A program made the translations under genes and the position numbers. Shown piece after piece: positions 1 through 6,286 of a stretch of DNA of 30,013 nucleotides. The DNA lies in NCBI GenBank assembly GCA_023428915.1, contig JAEYWL010000059.1, forward strand, positions 1 through 30,013. Reading direction: 5' to 3'. Under the pieces are notes generated by a model, which saw nothing but the letters and a program-made list of their open reading frames with translations, searched no databases and had not been told where the DNA came from. The stretch comes from Verrucomicrobiota bacterium (lineage in GTDB: Bacteria > Chlamydiota > Chlamydiia > Chlamydiales > JAEYWL01). Position 1 is the stretch's first letter, and each line of letters begins with the position of its first letter.

Positions 1-53
1 TCCATTAAGTCCATAAGGTCCATGGCGTCATTAAGGTCCATTGTCCATTTAAG
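1..53. repeat. Degenerate tandem tccat-type short repeat
   Basis: The first 53 bases contain five spaced copies of tccat (tccattaag, tccataagg, tccatggcg, tccattg, tccattt), several preceded by aagg or aag. The unit length is irregular (about 7-18 bases). No open reading frame with coding character runs through it. The array may continue to the left of the window. I see the repetition directly; its function is unknown. Confidence 0.5.
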
Positions 54-86
54 CGCCTCACTCAGACTTATGCAACTATCTCTAAG

Positions 87-196
87 TGTCGCTGCTAACC
101 GCAGCTCAATTAAATATTATCTCTTAACCCCACGTTCCGGCACGCCTGCGGCGGCCTTCACGCGGGGCTAATAACTGTCAGCGCTGCCGCGCTTCA
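87..196 (+). repeat. Structured dispersed repeat, copy 1 (CCCCACGTTCCG family)
   Basis: This 110-bp segment matches a segment at 14099-14208 (same orientation) and one at 14297-14383 (opposite orientation). Shared parts are gtgtcgctgct..gcagctcaat, then aaccccacgttccg, then a variable hairpin, then cacgcggggcta, then a second variable hairpin. In this copy hairpin 1 is GCTGC-taacc-GCAGC. The central CCCC/GGGG clamp encloses a GC-rich stem around position 145, and the last hairpin is built on AGCGC/GCGCT around 178-192. It is a non-coding palindromic repeat of unknown function. It could be a REP-like element or a structured RNA. Confidence 0.65.
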
Positions 197-220
197 TTAT
201 CAACGAAATTAAGATAATCC

Positions 221-306
221 AAAGGCCTCAAGGAGGCCGGCATAGCCTAGGCCAGGCCGTAAGGCCTGGTAAATCAACATAAAATAAAATCCGAGGCCCG
301 CAGGGC
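221..306. repeat. Cluster of small GC-rich palindromes
   Basis: Three perfect short hairpins lie in 86 bases: GGCCTC/GAGGCC (224-229 with 233-238), CCAGGCC-gtaa-GGCCTGG (252-258 with 263-269) and GCCC-gca-GGGC (296-299 with 303-306). The segment is much richer in GC than the AT-rich bases between the hairpins. No gene overlaps it. It continues the repeat-dense stretch downstream of the minus-strand kinase-like gene. Confidence 0.55.
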
Positions 307-344
307 TGGCAGAAACCAAACAATCAAGCCATTTTTCACGGGCT

Positions 345-444
345 ATTTAAACCCGACTTGCAACCTTATAAGAAGTCATATTCGAGCTCTTAGAGGAAAA
401 GAACTCGAATCTGACTCTTAGAAGGTAGCAAGTCGGGTTTAAAT
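345..444 (-). terminator. 100-bp near-perfect hairpin at the kinase-like gene stop
   Basis: A 17-bp perfect outer stem pairs 345-361 with 428-444 (core TTTAAACCCGACTTGC). Inside it the arms keep pairing with a few mismatches and one bulge, down to ATTCGAG/CTCGAAT (380-386 with 404-410) around a 17-base loop. The stop codon of the minus-strand kinase-like gene (439-441) lies in the outer arm. There is no T-run after it on the minus strand, so it is not a textbook intrinsic terminator. It could instead be a 3' mRNA stabiliser or a fold-back repeat that has captured the gene end. Confidence 0.6.
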
Positions 445-1953
445 TAACATTTTGGAGAGGCGATCTGCAACTTCTTTCATTGTAGGACGTTGTGCAGGAT
501 CAAGGCTTACCATCTCCCATATGAGAACTCCGAGATCATCAACGGGTTTGGGAAAAAGCTCGCCTTGTGCGGTCAATTTATACAGCATATCGAGCCTGGC
601 TTTTGTAAATATAGCAGGATCGTCTTTAGTAGCTGGGTCTTTTTTAATCTTAAGGAGTGTGCTCTCTAATTCAAGGATATATGGAACATCATTACCGCAA
701 GTTCTTTTATACATTAAGAGTCCCAGCATCCAAACATCAAGAGCGTAGCTAATCTTGGATTTTGCTAAGGCTATTTCTTTGTTTTTGTTATCTAACTGAA
801 TCTTTAGTTCGTTTATGGCCTCCGGAGCAGCGTCTTTGTTATTTTGTTGCGACTTAAGTTGGGATGCCAATGCATTACGTACATTGCATAGTAGATCGTA
901 GCTTGTTGCTTCAGGAGGAAAATATACTATGGGGCCGCCAAGAGCATTAACAATTCCATCGGGGCCGATAAAGTTTGCCACTCCAAAATCAATAAGTTTG
1001 GGCTTGACCTCGCCTGTTTTTTTATTCGTTTTATGCATGATATTATCTGCTTTGATATCGCAATGGATAATATGTTTTTCCGTATGCAGTTTATTAAGAA
1101 TTTGAGCAAGTTGCAAAAAATCCTCAATCAACTCTTTAGGTTTACTTCTAAAGTCCAAAATAATAGCTTTTTCAACCGTACCTTTATCGCAAAATGAAGA
1201 GAAAAAGGCGACTTTATCCTGAAAATTAACCATTTTTTTAGGAACGACAACACCCTTAATATCAGTGACAATCATATTCATTGCCATTTCTTGGTTCATT
1301 TTATCCAAAGTAGTTACCTTGGAAAGTGTCACGATCGAAATCGCTTTAGTTTTTTTGTCTGATAATGACAAAGCGCGAAAGTTTTGCTTGGTCGCTCCTT
1401 TTCCAAACTTTTCCATGATATAGATTTGGGAGGGTGTATTTTCTTTATCCTGCTGGTAGTAAAATATAAAGAACCGAGAGGTTTTACCAGCCTCAGACAA
1501 AGCTTCAAACTTAGTATCGGTGGCTGTATCTAATATAGATAACCTGGTAATAAGTTCCGACAACTCCGGAGAATTATTTAAATCCGGGAAAGCAGCAGTA
1601 GCTGTAGCTATTTTTTCTTCGAGGTGGGGAGGAATTTCAATGGGTGCCAATTTGCATAGTGAAATGCTGCTTGTTACAGTGTCTACATGATCATACGAAC
1701 TCTGAAGCGAGTCATTATAACCGTGTGAATAACTATTGGCATAACTATTTGTACTTGAATAGTCAGAATTTTCTAAATAATCAGAAGATTGAGAAGAATC
1801 AGAAAATTCGCTAACTAAATCAGTTGACGAGCAACTTTCTTCATCTGTTGATATGCTAGTTTCTTCTGAACAATTATCCATATATGCTTTCAAATAATTA
1901 TCATTATATATTTGCATAGATGAATTATATGTATTGTCTTTAATAATATTCAT
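439..1953 (-). CDS. Ser/Thr protein kinase-like protein, possible secreted effector
   Basis: This 504-aa protein has a eukaryotic-type kinase domain in its C-terminal two thirds. Visible motifs are a possible glycine loop (GKGATK, about residue 185), the catalytic loop HCDIKADN (H297, D299, K301, N304), the metal-binding DFG (D322-G324), a PPEA segment in place of APE, DVWMLG (helix F) and an RPT near the C-terminus. The arginine of HRD is replaced by Cys298. About 50 charged, Gln/Lys-rich residues, probably helical, are inserted between PPEA and DVW. The first 100 residues are low-complexity and rich in Ser, Asn, Asp and Tyr, with no signal peptide or membrane segment. Such N-termini suit secreted effectors, but that is inference. 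The ribosome site before ATG-1953 is weak, and Met-13 is an alternative start. The gene has its own promoter and is divergent from ade. Confidence 0.75.
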   Translation of the reverse strand: MNIIKDNTYNSSMQIYNDNYLKAYMDNCSEETSISTDEESCSSTDLVSEFSDSSQSSDYLENSDYSSTNSYANSYSHGYNDSLQSSYDHVDTVTSSISLCKLAPIEIPPHLEEKIATATAAFPDLNNSPELSELITRLSILDTATDTKFEALSEAGKTSRFFIFYYQQDKENTPSQIYIMEKFGKGATKQNFRALSLSDKKTKAISIVTLSKVTTLDKMNQEMAMNMIVTDIKGVVVPKKMVNFQDKVAFFSSFCDKGTVEKAIILDFRSKPKELIEDFLQLAQILNKLHTEKHIIHCDIKADNIMHKTNKKTGEVKPKLIDFGVANFIGPDGIVNALGGPIVYFPPEATSYDLLCNVRNALASQLKSQQNNKDAAPEAINELKIQLDNKNKEIALAKSKISYALDVWMLGLLMYKRTCGNDVPYILELESTLLKIKKDPATKDDPAIFTKARLDMLYKLTAQGELFPKPVDDLGVLIWEMVSLDPAQRPTMKEVADRLSKMLI

Positions 1954-1983
1954 ACTTTAACAATCTTATTCGTCTATACATAG

Positions 1984-2012
1984 ATTATATTTTAAATTAG
2001 CTATATATTCAA
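1984..2012 (-). promoter_or_regulatory. Sigma-70/66-type promoter for the kinase-like gene
   Basis: On the minus strand, -35 TTGAAT (2007-2012) is followed after exactly 17 bases by a perfect -10 TATAAT (1984-1989). This would give a leader of roughly 25 bases before ATG-1953. The surrounding 180-bp divergent spacer is strongly AT-rich. On the plus strand two TATAAT boxes (2035-2040 and 2052-2057) could serve ade, but I found no well-spaced -35 for them. Confidence 0.6.
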
Positions 2013-2133
2013 TTATTTAGTTTGCTTGTAAAATTATAATTTTGTGTTAATTATAATGTAATGTTGAAATAATAAATTTATGGTCTTTTGAAAAAACTTT
2101 AGTTGATCTGTTTTGTAAACAGGGAAGGTCAAT

Positions 2134-3795
2134 ATGTCTCAAGAAAAGAAAATTTCAGGCAATTTGGTCGATATTGTTAATGAAACGATCTATCCAGCAA
2201 CTATTGAAATAGAGGATGGAAAAATTGCAGCTATCCATCGCAAAGAGGGAGAAGAGAAGAATTTTCTCTTGCCCGGTTTTGTAGATGCGCATGTGCATAT
2301 TGAAAGTACCATGCTGCCGCCTTCAGAGTTTGCCAGGCTGGCACTGCCGCATGGTGTTATAGCTACTGTCAGCGATCCGCATGAAATTGGCAATGTTTTA
2401 GGAGTTGCCGGAGTGGAATACATGCTGCAAAATGCTGCAGAAGTACCTTTTAAGTTTAATTTTGGCGCCCCCTCTACTGTTCCGGCTTCTAATTTTGAAA
2501 CATCCGGAGCACGTATAGGCCCTGAAGAAATTCGTTATCTTCTTTCCAAAAAAACTATTAAATATCTGACAGAGGTAATGAATTTTCCTGCTGTCATAAA
2601 CCGCGACCCGGAAATGATGGCAAAAATCGCCATCGCTAAAGAACTGCATAAAAAAATAGATGGGCACGCTCCTTTACTTAGCGGAAGAGATTTGGAAAAA
2701 TATGCCTCTGCAGGTATTGATACCGATCACGAATGCGTATCCATAAAAGAAGCCAAAGAAAAAATTGCCTGCGGCATGAAAATTTTGATCCGAGAAGGGT
2801 CTGCAGCGCGCGATTTTGAGGCGCTTTTCCCCCTTCTTTTAGACGCTCCTGAACACTGCATGTTATGCAGTGACGATATAGATCCTGAAATGATGCTGCA
2901 TGGAAGCATTAATCTTTTGGTAAAGAGAGCAATTCAGGGGGGAGCCAATTTAATGAGCATTCTTCGATGTGCTTCATTAAACCCCATTCAACATTACGGC
3001 CTTGAGGTTGGGTTATTGCGGGTAGGCGATCCTGCTGACTTTATCGAAGTGGATAATCTTAAGGAGTTTAATGTGCTAAGTACCTATGTCAATGGAGAGT
3101 GTGTTTATAAAGATAAAGAAATCCAATTTCCTCGAAATACGCCGCAATTAGTAAACCATTTTAATGTTGAGAAAAAACAACCCGGCGACTTTGCCGTTCC
3201 TGCCGGGCAAGGACGTATTAAAGTAATGGAAGCCATTGATGGTAAACTGCTGACAACTGCTTCTTTAATTGAGCCCTTAATTTATGAAGAGTTTGCGATT
3301 GCGGATCCAAGCAGAGACATATTAAAAATTGCAGTTGTGAATCGCTATGAAAATAAGCAACCCAGTGTTGGATTTATCAAAAATTTCGGTCTTAAAAAAG
3401 GGGCGATCGCTTCCTCGGTAGCTCACGATTCGCATAATATTATCGTAGTCGGGACAAGTGATGAGCTGCTTGCCAAAGCAGTTAATTGCATTATTGCCCA
3501 CCAAGGCGGACTTTGCGTGGTCGATGACAGTTCAGAGGAATGCCTGCCTATGCCGATTGCCGGCCTCATGTCGGACCAAGAAGGCCCGGAAGTTGCTAAG
3601 CAATATAAGAAGCTCGAAGCTTTAGCAAAATCACTAGGTTCTCCGCTTGCAGCTCCATTTATGACCCTTTCCTTTATGGCTCTCGTTGTGATACCTCACC
3701 TAAAAATTAGCGACCTCGGCCTCTTCGATGGCGATACGTTCTCATTGACTGAGTTATATGAGTACGGTGCTACGCCGCTTCGCCGAAGCGCTTAA
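2134..3795 (+). CDS. ade: Adenine deaminase
   Basis: This 553-aa protein belongs to the AdeC/YicP group of the amidohydrolase superfamily, which hydrolyses adenine to hypoxanthine and ammonia in the cytoplasm. It shows the metal-binding PGFVDAHVHIEST (H53 and H55), a downstream His in DGHAPLLSG (about 178), the TDHE His (199) and an LCSDD Asp near residue 247. The C-terminal domain has the VAHDSHNIIVVG and GG-containing segments usual in this family. Length is normal for the family (about 550-600). ATG-2134 is preceded by a good AGGGAAGG site and fits the conserved N-terminus. The gene stands alone, divergent from the kinase-like gene and convergent with the opp operon. Adenine salvage in a bacterium that draws on host nucleotides is plausible. 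It could alternatively act on a modified purine, since substrate choice cannot be read from the sequence. Confidence 0.93.
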   Translation: MSQEKKISGNLVDIVNETIYPATIEIEDGKIAAIHRKEGEEKNFLLPGFVDAHVHIESTMLPPSEFARLALPHGVIATVSDPHEIGNVLGVAGVEYMLQNAAEVPFKFNFGAPSTVPASNFETSGARIGPEEIRYLLSKKTIKYLTEVMNFPAVINRDPEMMAKIAIAKELHKKIDGHAPLLSGRDLEKYASAGIDTDHECVSIKEAKEKIACGMKILIREGSAARDFEALFPLLLDAPEHCMLCSDDIDPEMMLHGSINLLVKRAIQGGANLMSILRCASLNPIQHYGLEVGLLRVGDPADFIEVDNLKEFNVLSTYVNGECVYKDKEIQFPRNTPQLVNHFNVEKKQPGDFAVPAGQGRIKVMEAIDGKLLTTASLIEPLIYEEFAIADPSRDILKIAVVNRYENKQPSVGFIKNFGLKKGAIASSVAHDSHNIIVVGTSDELLAKAVNCIIAHQGGLCVVDDSSEECLPMPIAGLMSDQEGPEVAKQYKKLEALAKSLGSPLAAPFMTLSFMALVVIPHLKISDLGLFDGDTFSLTELYEYGATPLRRSA

Positions 3796-3824
3796 TTTTA
3801 TATAAGGAGATGTAATTTATTAAT

Positions 3825-3881
3825 TATTAACAGGATACGCGCTTCGCGCTGCAGGGTCGGCTAACGCCGGCAGGATAAAAA
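3825..3881. repeat. Outer inverted repeat, left arm
   Basis: About 56 bases from attaaca through gcttcgcgctgcag and cgccggcaggataaaaa match, in reverse orientation, 4313-4368 with only a few substitutions and one gap. Each arm can also fold on itself (gcgcttcgcgc, cgccggcg). The arm starts 30 bases after the ade stop. Confidence 0.75.
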
Positions 3882-3898
3882 TGCTTTAAAGTTAGGAT

Positions 3899-3917
3899 TA
3901 GACGTCTTGTGTAATTA
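3899..3917. repeat. Solitary fold-back element end (GACGTCTTGTGTAATTA)
   Basis: TA followed by GACGTCTTGTGTAATTA matches the left terminus of the fold-back element at 14924-15053 (TA, GACTTCTTGTGTAATTA) with one substitution. No matching right end is visible nearby. This looks like a degraded or truncated relative of that element inside the inverted-repeat spacer. Confidence 0.5.
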
Positions 3918-4001
3918 AAATTTTACAGTATACTCCCTCTAGTAAAACAAGAAAAAATGAGGAAAATATCCCGAGGTGATAGAGGTGTTCTTCAATGATT
4001 A

Positions 4002-4036
4002 ACGCAGAGTCGGGGAGTCGGAGAGGCGCAGAGATA
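4002..4036. repeat. Inner 35-bp inverted repeat, left arm
   Basis: This purine-rich segment (acgcagag..cggagag..cgcagagata) pairs with 4197-4231 in reverse orientation, 31 of 35 positions matching by my count. Composition differs sharply from the flanks. No coding function is visible. Confidence 0.7.
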
Positions 4037-4196
4037 ATTGAAAATTTATTATCTGAGCAGTGCTTGATGCCGCTATTGAGGTACACCACACTTTAAACCC
4101 AAGTTTGCGCCCCTAAATCTTTGCACAAGCTTAATTAGGATTGGTAATCAATTTTGTTATCGACGGGTAGTGTAGGGTAGCCAATGGCTTATAGCC

Positions 4197-4231
4197 TATC
4201 TCTGCGTCTCTCCGGCTCTCCGCCTCTGCGT
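4197..4231. repeat. Inner 35-bp inverted repeat, right arm
   Basis: This is the reverse complement of 4002-4036 with four substitutions: tatctctgcg, then a run of ctc triplets, then ctctgcgt. Similar CTCTGCG-rich strings recur as dispersed repeats in many unrelated environmental genomes as far as I recall. That is memory, not a search result. Confidence 0.7.
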
Positions 4232-4312
4232 AAAATTTTAATTTCAAAATTGTAGATCCCTGCAATAAGGTTAAACCTCAAACCAAACCTTTTCGAATAA
4301 CTTTAGAGACTA

Positions 4313-4368
4313 TTTTTTATCCTGCCGGCGCAGCCGATCCTGCAGCGCGAAGCGTGTATCATGTTAAT
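4313..4368. repeat. Outer inverted repeat, right arm
   Basis: This is the inverted partner of 3825-3881. It begins 11 bases beyond the stop of the minus-strand oppF, so it could also act as the 3' hairpin of the opp transcript. It contains internal palindromes tgccggcg and gcagcgcgaagcg. Confidence 0.75.
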
Positions 4369-4378
4369 ATTTAATTAT

Positions 4379-5317
4379 TTAAAATTTATGTAGATGACAC
4401 TTCACTTGTTGCTGGCCGATAGTGATAAGGGGCGGCTCCTCCTGTTTACAGATAGAGGTTGCTTTTGGGCAGCGGCTATAAAAAGGACAGCCTGTAGGCT
4501 GTGCTGCCGTGGTGTTGGGAATTTCTCCTTCAAGGAAGACTTGAGAAGGCTTTCCTATATGGGGAATAGCGTCGATTAGGGCTTGAGTGTAAGGATGCTG
4601 GGGATTGCTAAATAGTTCATCACTTGGTCCGAACTCTACTACGCTGCCTCTATAAAGTACTGCCACACGATGTGACAGATATTTTACCATAGCCAAGTCA
4701 TGGGCGATAAATAAGTAAGCCAGCCCAAGTTCTTGCTGCAGATCTTTAAGCAGGTTTACAATTTGCGCTTGAATGGAGAGGTCCAGGGCGGAGATAGGCT
4801 CATCGCATACGATAAACTCCGGTTCAACTGCAAGGGCTCTGGCAATGGCAATTCGCTGCCTTTGGCCGCCGCTAAATTCATGTGGGTAACGCCTGGCAGC
4901 GTCTGATGGTAAACCTACTTGCTGCAGGAGTTCAGAAACACGGTCTTCCTTTTGATTGAGATGCAAATGATGGATTTCCAACGGTTCCGCAATAATATCT
5001 CCTACCAGCATACGCGGATTTAGCGAAGCAAAAGGGTCTTGGAAAATGATTTGCATTTTTTTGCGAAATGGGAGCATCTGTTTACGGGTGAAATTAGTGA
5101 TCTCCGTGCCTTTATAAAAGATCTGACCTGCAGAAGGGTCTTCAAGTCTTAATAGTAATTTTCCAGCTGTGGACTTGCCGGAGCCGCTTTCGCCAATCAG
5201 GCCAATAGTTTCACCAGAGAAAATGGTAAAAGAAAAATCCTGCAGGGCATTTATTGGCCTGCCTTGTAATTTGTATTGTTTAGTGAGCTTATCGGCTTTA
5301 AGCAAAGGAGCATTCAT
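4379..5317 (-). CDS. oppF: Oligopeptide/dipeptide ABC transporter ATP-binding protein OppF
   Basis: This 312-aa nucleotide-binding subunit is one of two ATPases that power the peptide importer on the cytoplasmic face. Walker A is GESGSGKST (42-50). The Q-loop lies in IIFQDPFASLNPR, the ABC signature is FSGGQRQR, Walker B is FIVCDEP followed by SALD, and the switch His is in FIAHDLAMV. The C-terminal oligopeptide-transporter extension carries the Cys cluster CPFYSRCPKATSIC. Length is normal. ATG-5317 overlaps the oppD stop by four bases (ATGA) and has AGGAAAG upstream, so translation is probably coupled. It is the last gene of the operon, and an inverted-repeat arm follows. Assignment to Opp rather than Dpp is not certain from the ATPase alone. 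Confidence 0.93.
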   Translation of the reverse strand: MNAPLLKADKLTKQYKLQGRPINALQDFSFTIFSGETIGLIGESGSGKSTAGKLLLRLEDPSAGQIFYKGTEITNFTRKQMLPFRKKMQIIFQDPFASLNPRMLVGDIIAEPLEIHHLHLNQKEDRVSELLQQVGLPSDAARRYPHEFSGGQRQRIAIARALAVEPEFIVCDEPISALDLSIQAQIVNLLKDLQQELGLAYLFIAHDLAMVKYLSHRVAVLYRGSVVEFGPSDELFSNPQHPYTQALIDAIPHIGKPSQVFLEGEIPNTTAAQPTGCPFYSRCPKATSICKQEEPPLITIGQQQVKCHLHKF

Positions 5318-6279
5318 TTTTCTTTCCTGTAGTGCAGCCAGCAGCTGGTTCTATTATCCGGCAGGCAGTTTTGTTCCAATGGGGCATGCCGGACGCAAAT
5401 CTGCATGGCGTGCGGGCAACGGGGGTGGAAGGCGCAGCCTGTTAAAGATTCATATACGTTGGGCGGGTTGCCGCGAATCATTTTTAATTTATCCCCGGAT
5501 GTTTCAAAAGCGGGAATTGCACCTATAAGAGCTTGTGTATAGGGGTGTTGCGGTGCAGTTAACACTTGATGGGTAAACCCGAATTCTACTATCCGGCCGT
5601 AATACATGACGCCAATTTTATTGCATAGCTGCGAGACAATGGATAAGTCATGCGTAATAAATAAGATGCTCATTTGAAAATGGTTTTTAAGCTGAGTCAA
5701 CAAGCGTAATATTTGCGCTTGAATGGTGACATCCAAGGCTGTGGTTGGTTCATCGGCAATCAGCAGCGATGGTTTGCAGGCGATGGCTATGGCGATCATA
5801 ACCCGCTGCCGCATGCCGCCGCTTAACTCAAAAGGGTATTGTTTAAGGCGTTTTTCCGGTTCAGTTAAGCCGACCAGCCCAAACAGCCTGATAGCTTCTT
5901 CCTTAGCTTGTTGACGGGTAAGTCCTAGATGCAGTTGCAGCACTTCGAGAATTTGGGTGCCGGTAGTAAGTGTGGGATTGAGGGCGCTTAAAGCATCTTG
6001 AAAAATAGTGCCGATTTCTTTCCCTCTGATAAGGTTTTGCAATTCTTTAGTAAGTATTTGCCCTTTGTAGCTGAGGCTGCCTTGAGTAATTTCAGCTGTA
6101 TCGGGGAGTAATCCAAGAATAGTGTGGGCTGTGACACTTTTTCCGGAGCCTGATTCTCCCACCAAAGCAATCGTGTCGCCTGCTTCGATAGCGAGGGTTA
6201 CCCCTTTTAGGGCATTTACCCGGCCGTGGCGGCTGTTAAAAGCAAGGTGCAGGTTTTTGATCTCAATTAAAGGCGGCAT
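5314..6279 (-). CDS. oppD: Oligopeptide/dipeptide ABC transporter ATP-binding protein OppD
   Basis: This 321-aa protein is the second ATPase of the importer. Walker A is GESGSGKSV (41-49), the Q-loop is in IFQDALSALNPTL, the signature is LSGGMRQRV, Walker B is LLIADEP followed by TTALD, and the switch His is in FITHDLSIV. The C-terminal extension has five cysteines (GCAFHPRCPHAMQIC, then EQNC and TSC). In some DppD/OppD proteins such cysteines ligate an iron-sulfur cluster; whether they do so here is inference. It starts seven bases after the oppC stop without an obvious Shine-Dalgarno, so it probably depends on coupling. It overlaps oppF by four bases. Confidence 0.93.
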   Translation of the reverse strand: MPPLIEIKNLHLAFNSRHGRVNALKGVTLAIEAGDTIALVGESGSGKSVTAHTILGLLPDTAEITQGSLSYKGQILTKELQNLIRGKEIGTIFQDALSALNPTLTTGTQILEVLQLHLGLTRQQAKEEAIRLFGLVGLTEPEKRLKQYPFELSGGMRQRVMIAIAIACKPSLLIADEPTTALDVTIQAQILRLLTQLKNHFQMSILFITHDLSIVSQLCNKIGVMYYGRIVEFGFTHQVLTAPQHPYTQALIGAIPAFETSGDKLKMIRGNPPNVYESLTGCAFHPRCPHAMQICVRHAPLEQNCLPDNRTSCWLHYRKEK

Positions 6280-6286
6280 ATTTATT

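Larger units (their letters stand above)
3796..4378. other. Gene-free spacer of nested inverted repeats
   Basis: I see no credible gene here. The only open frame (63 codons, minus strand, 3898-4089) has no ribosome site and overlaps repeats. The spacer lies between convergent genes (ade and oppF). From outside in it holds the pair 3825-3881/4313-4368, a short pair around 3911-3926/4230-4244 (attaaaattttac) and the pair 4002-4036/4197-4231. It therefore resembles a repeatedly targeted repeat cluster. The arms nearest each gene could also serve as transcript ends. Confidence 0.6.

Noticed and set aside
2026..2057. Promoter for ade built on TTGTAA and TATAAT
   Set aside because: The spacer is 20 bases, too long for a confident call; the region is so AT-rich that TATAAT boxes arise by chance.
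3898..4089. Minus-strand 63-codon frame in the ade-oppF spacer
   Set aside because: It lies across an inverted-repeat arm and an element end, with no ribosome site and no recognisable protein features.
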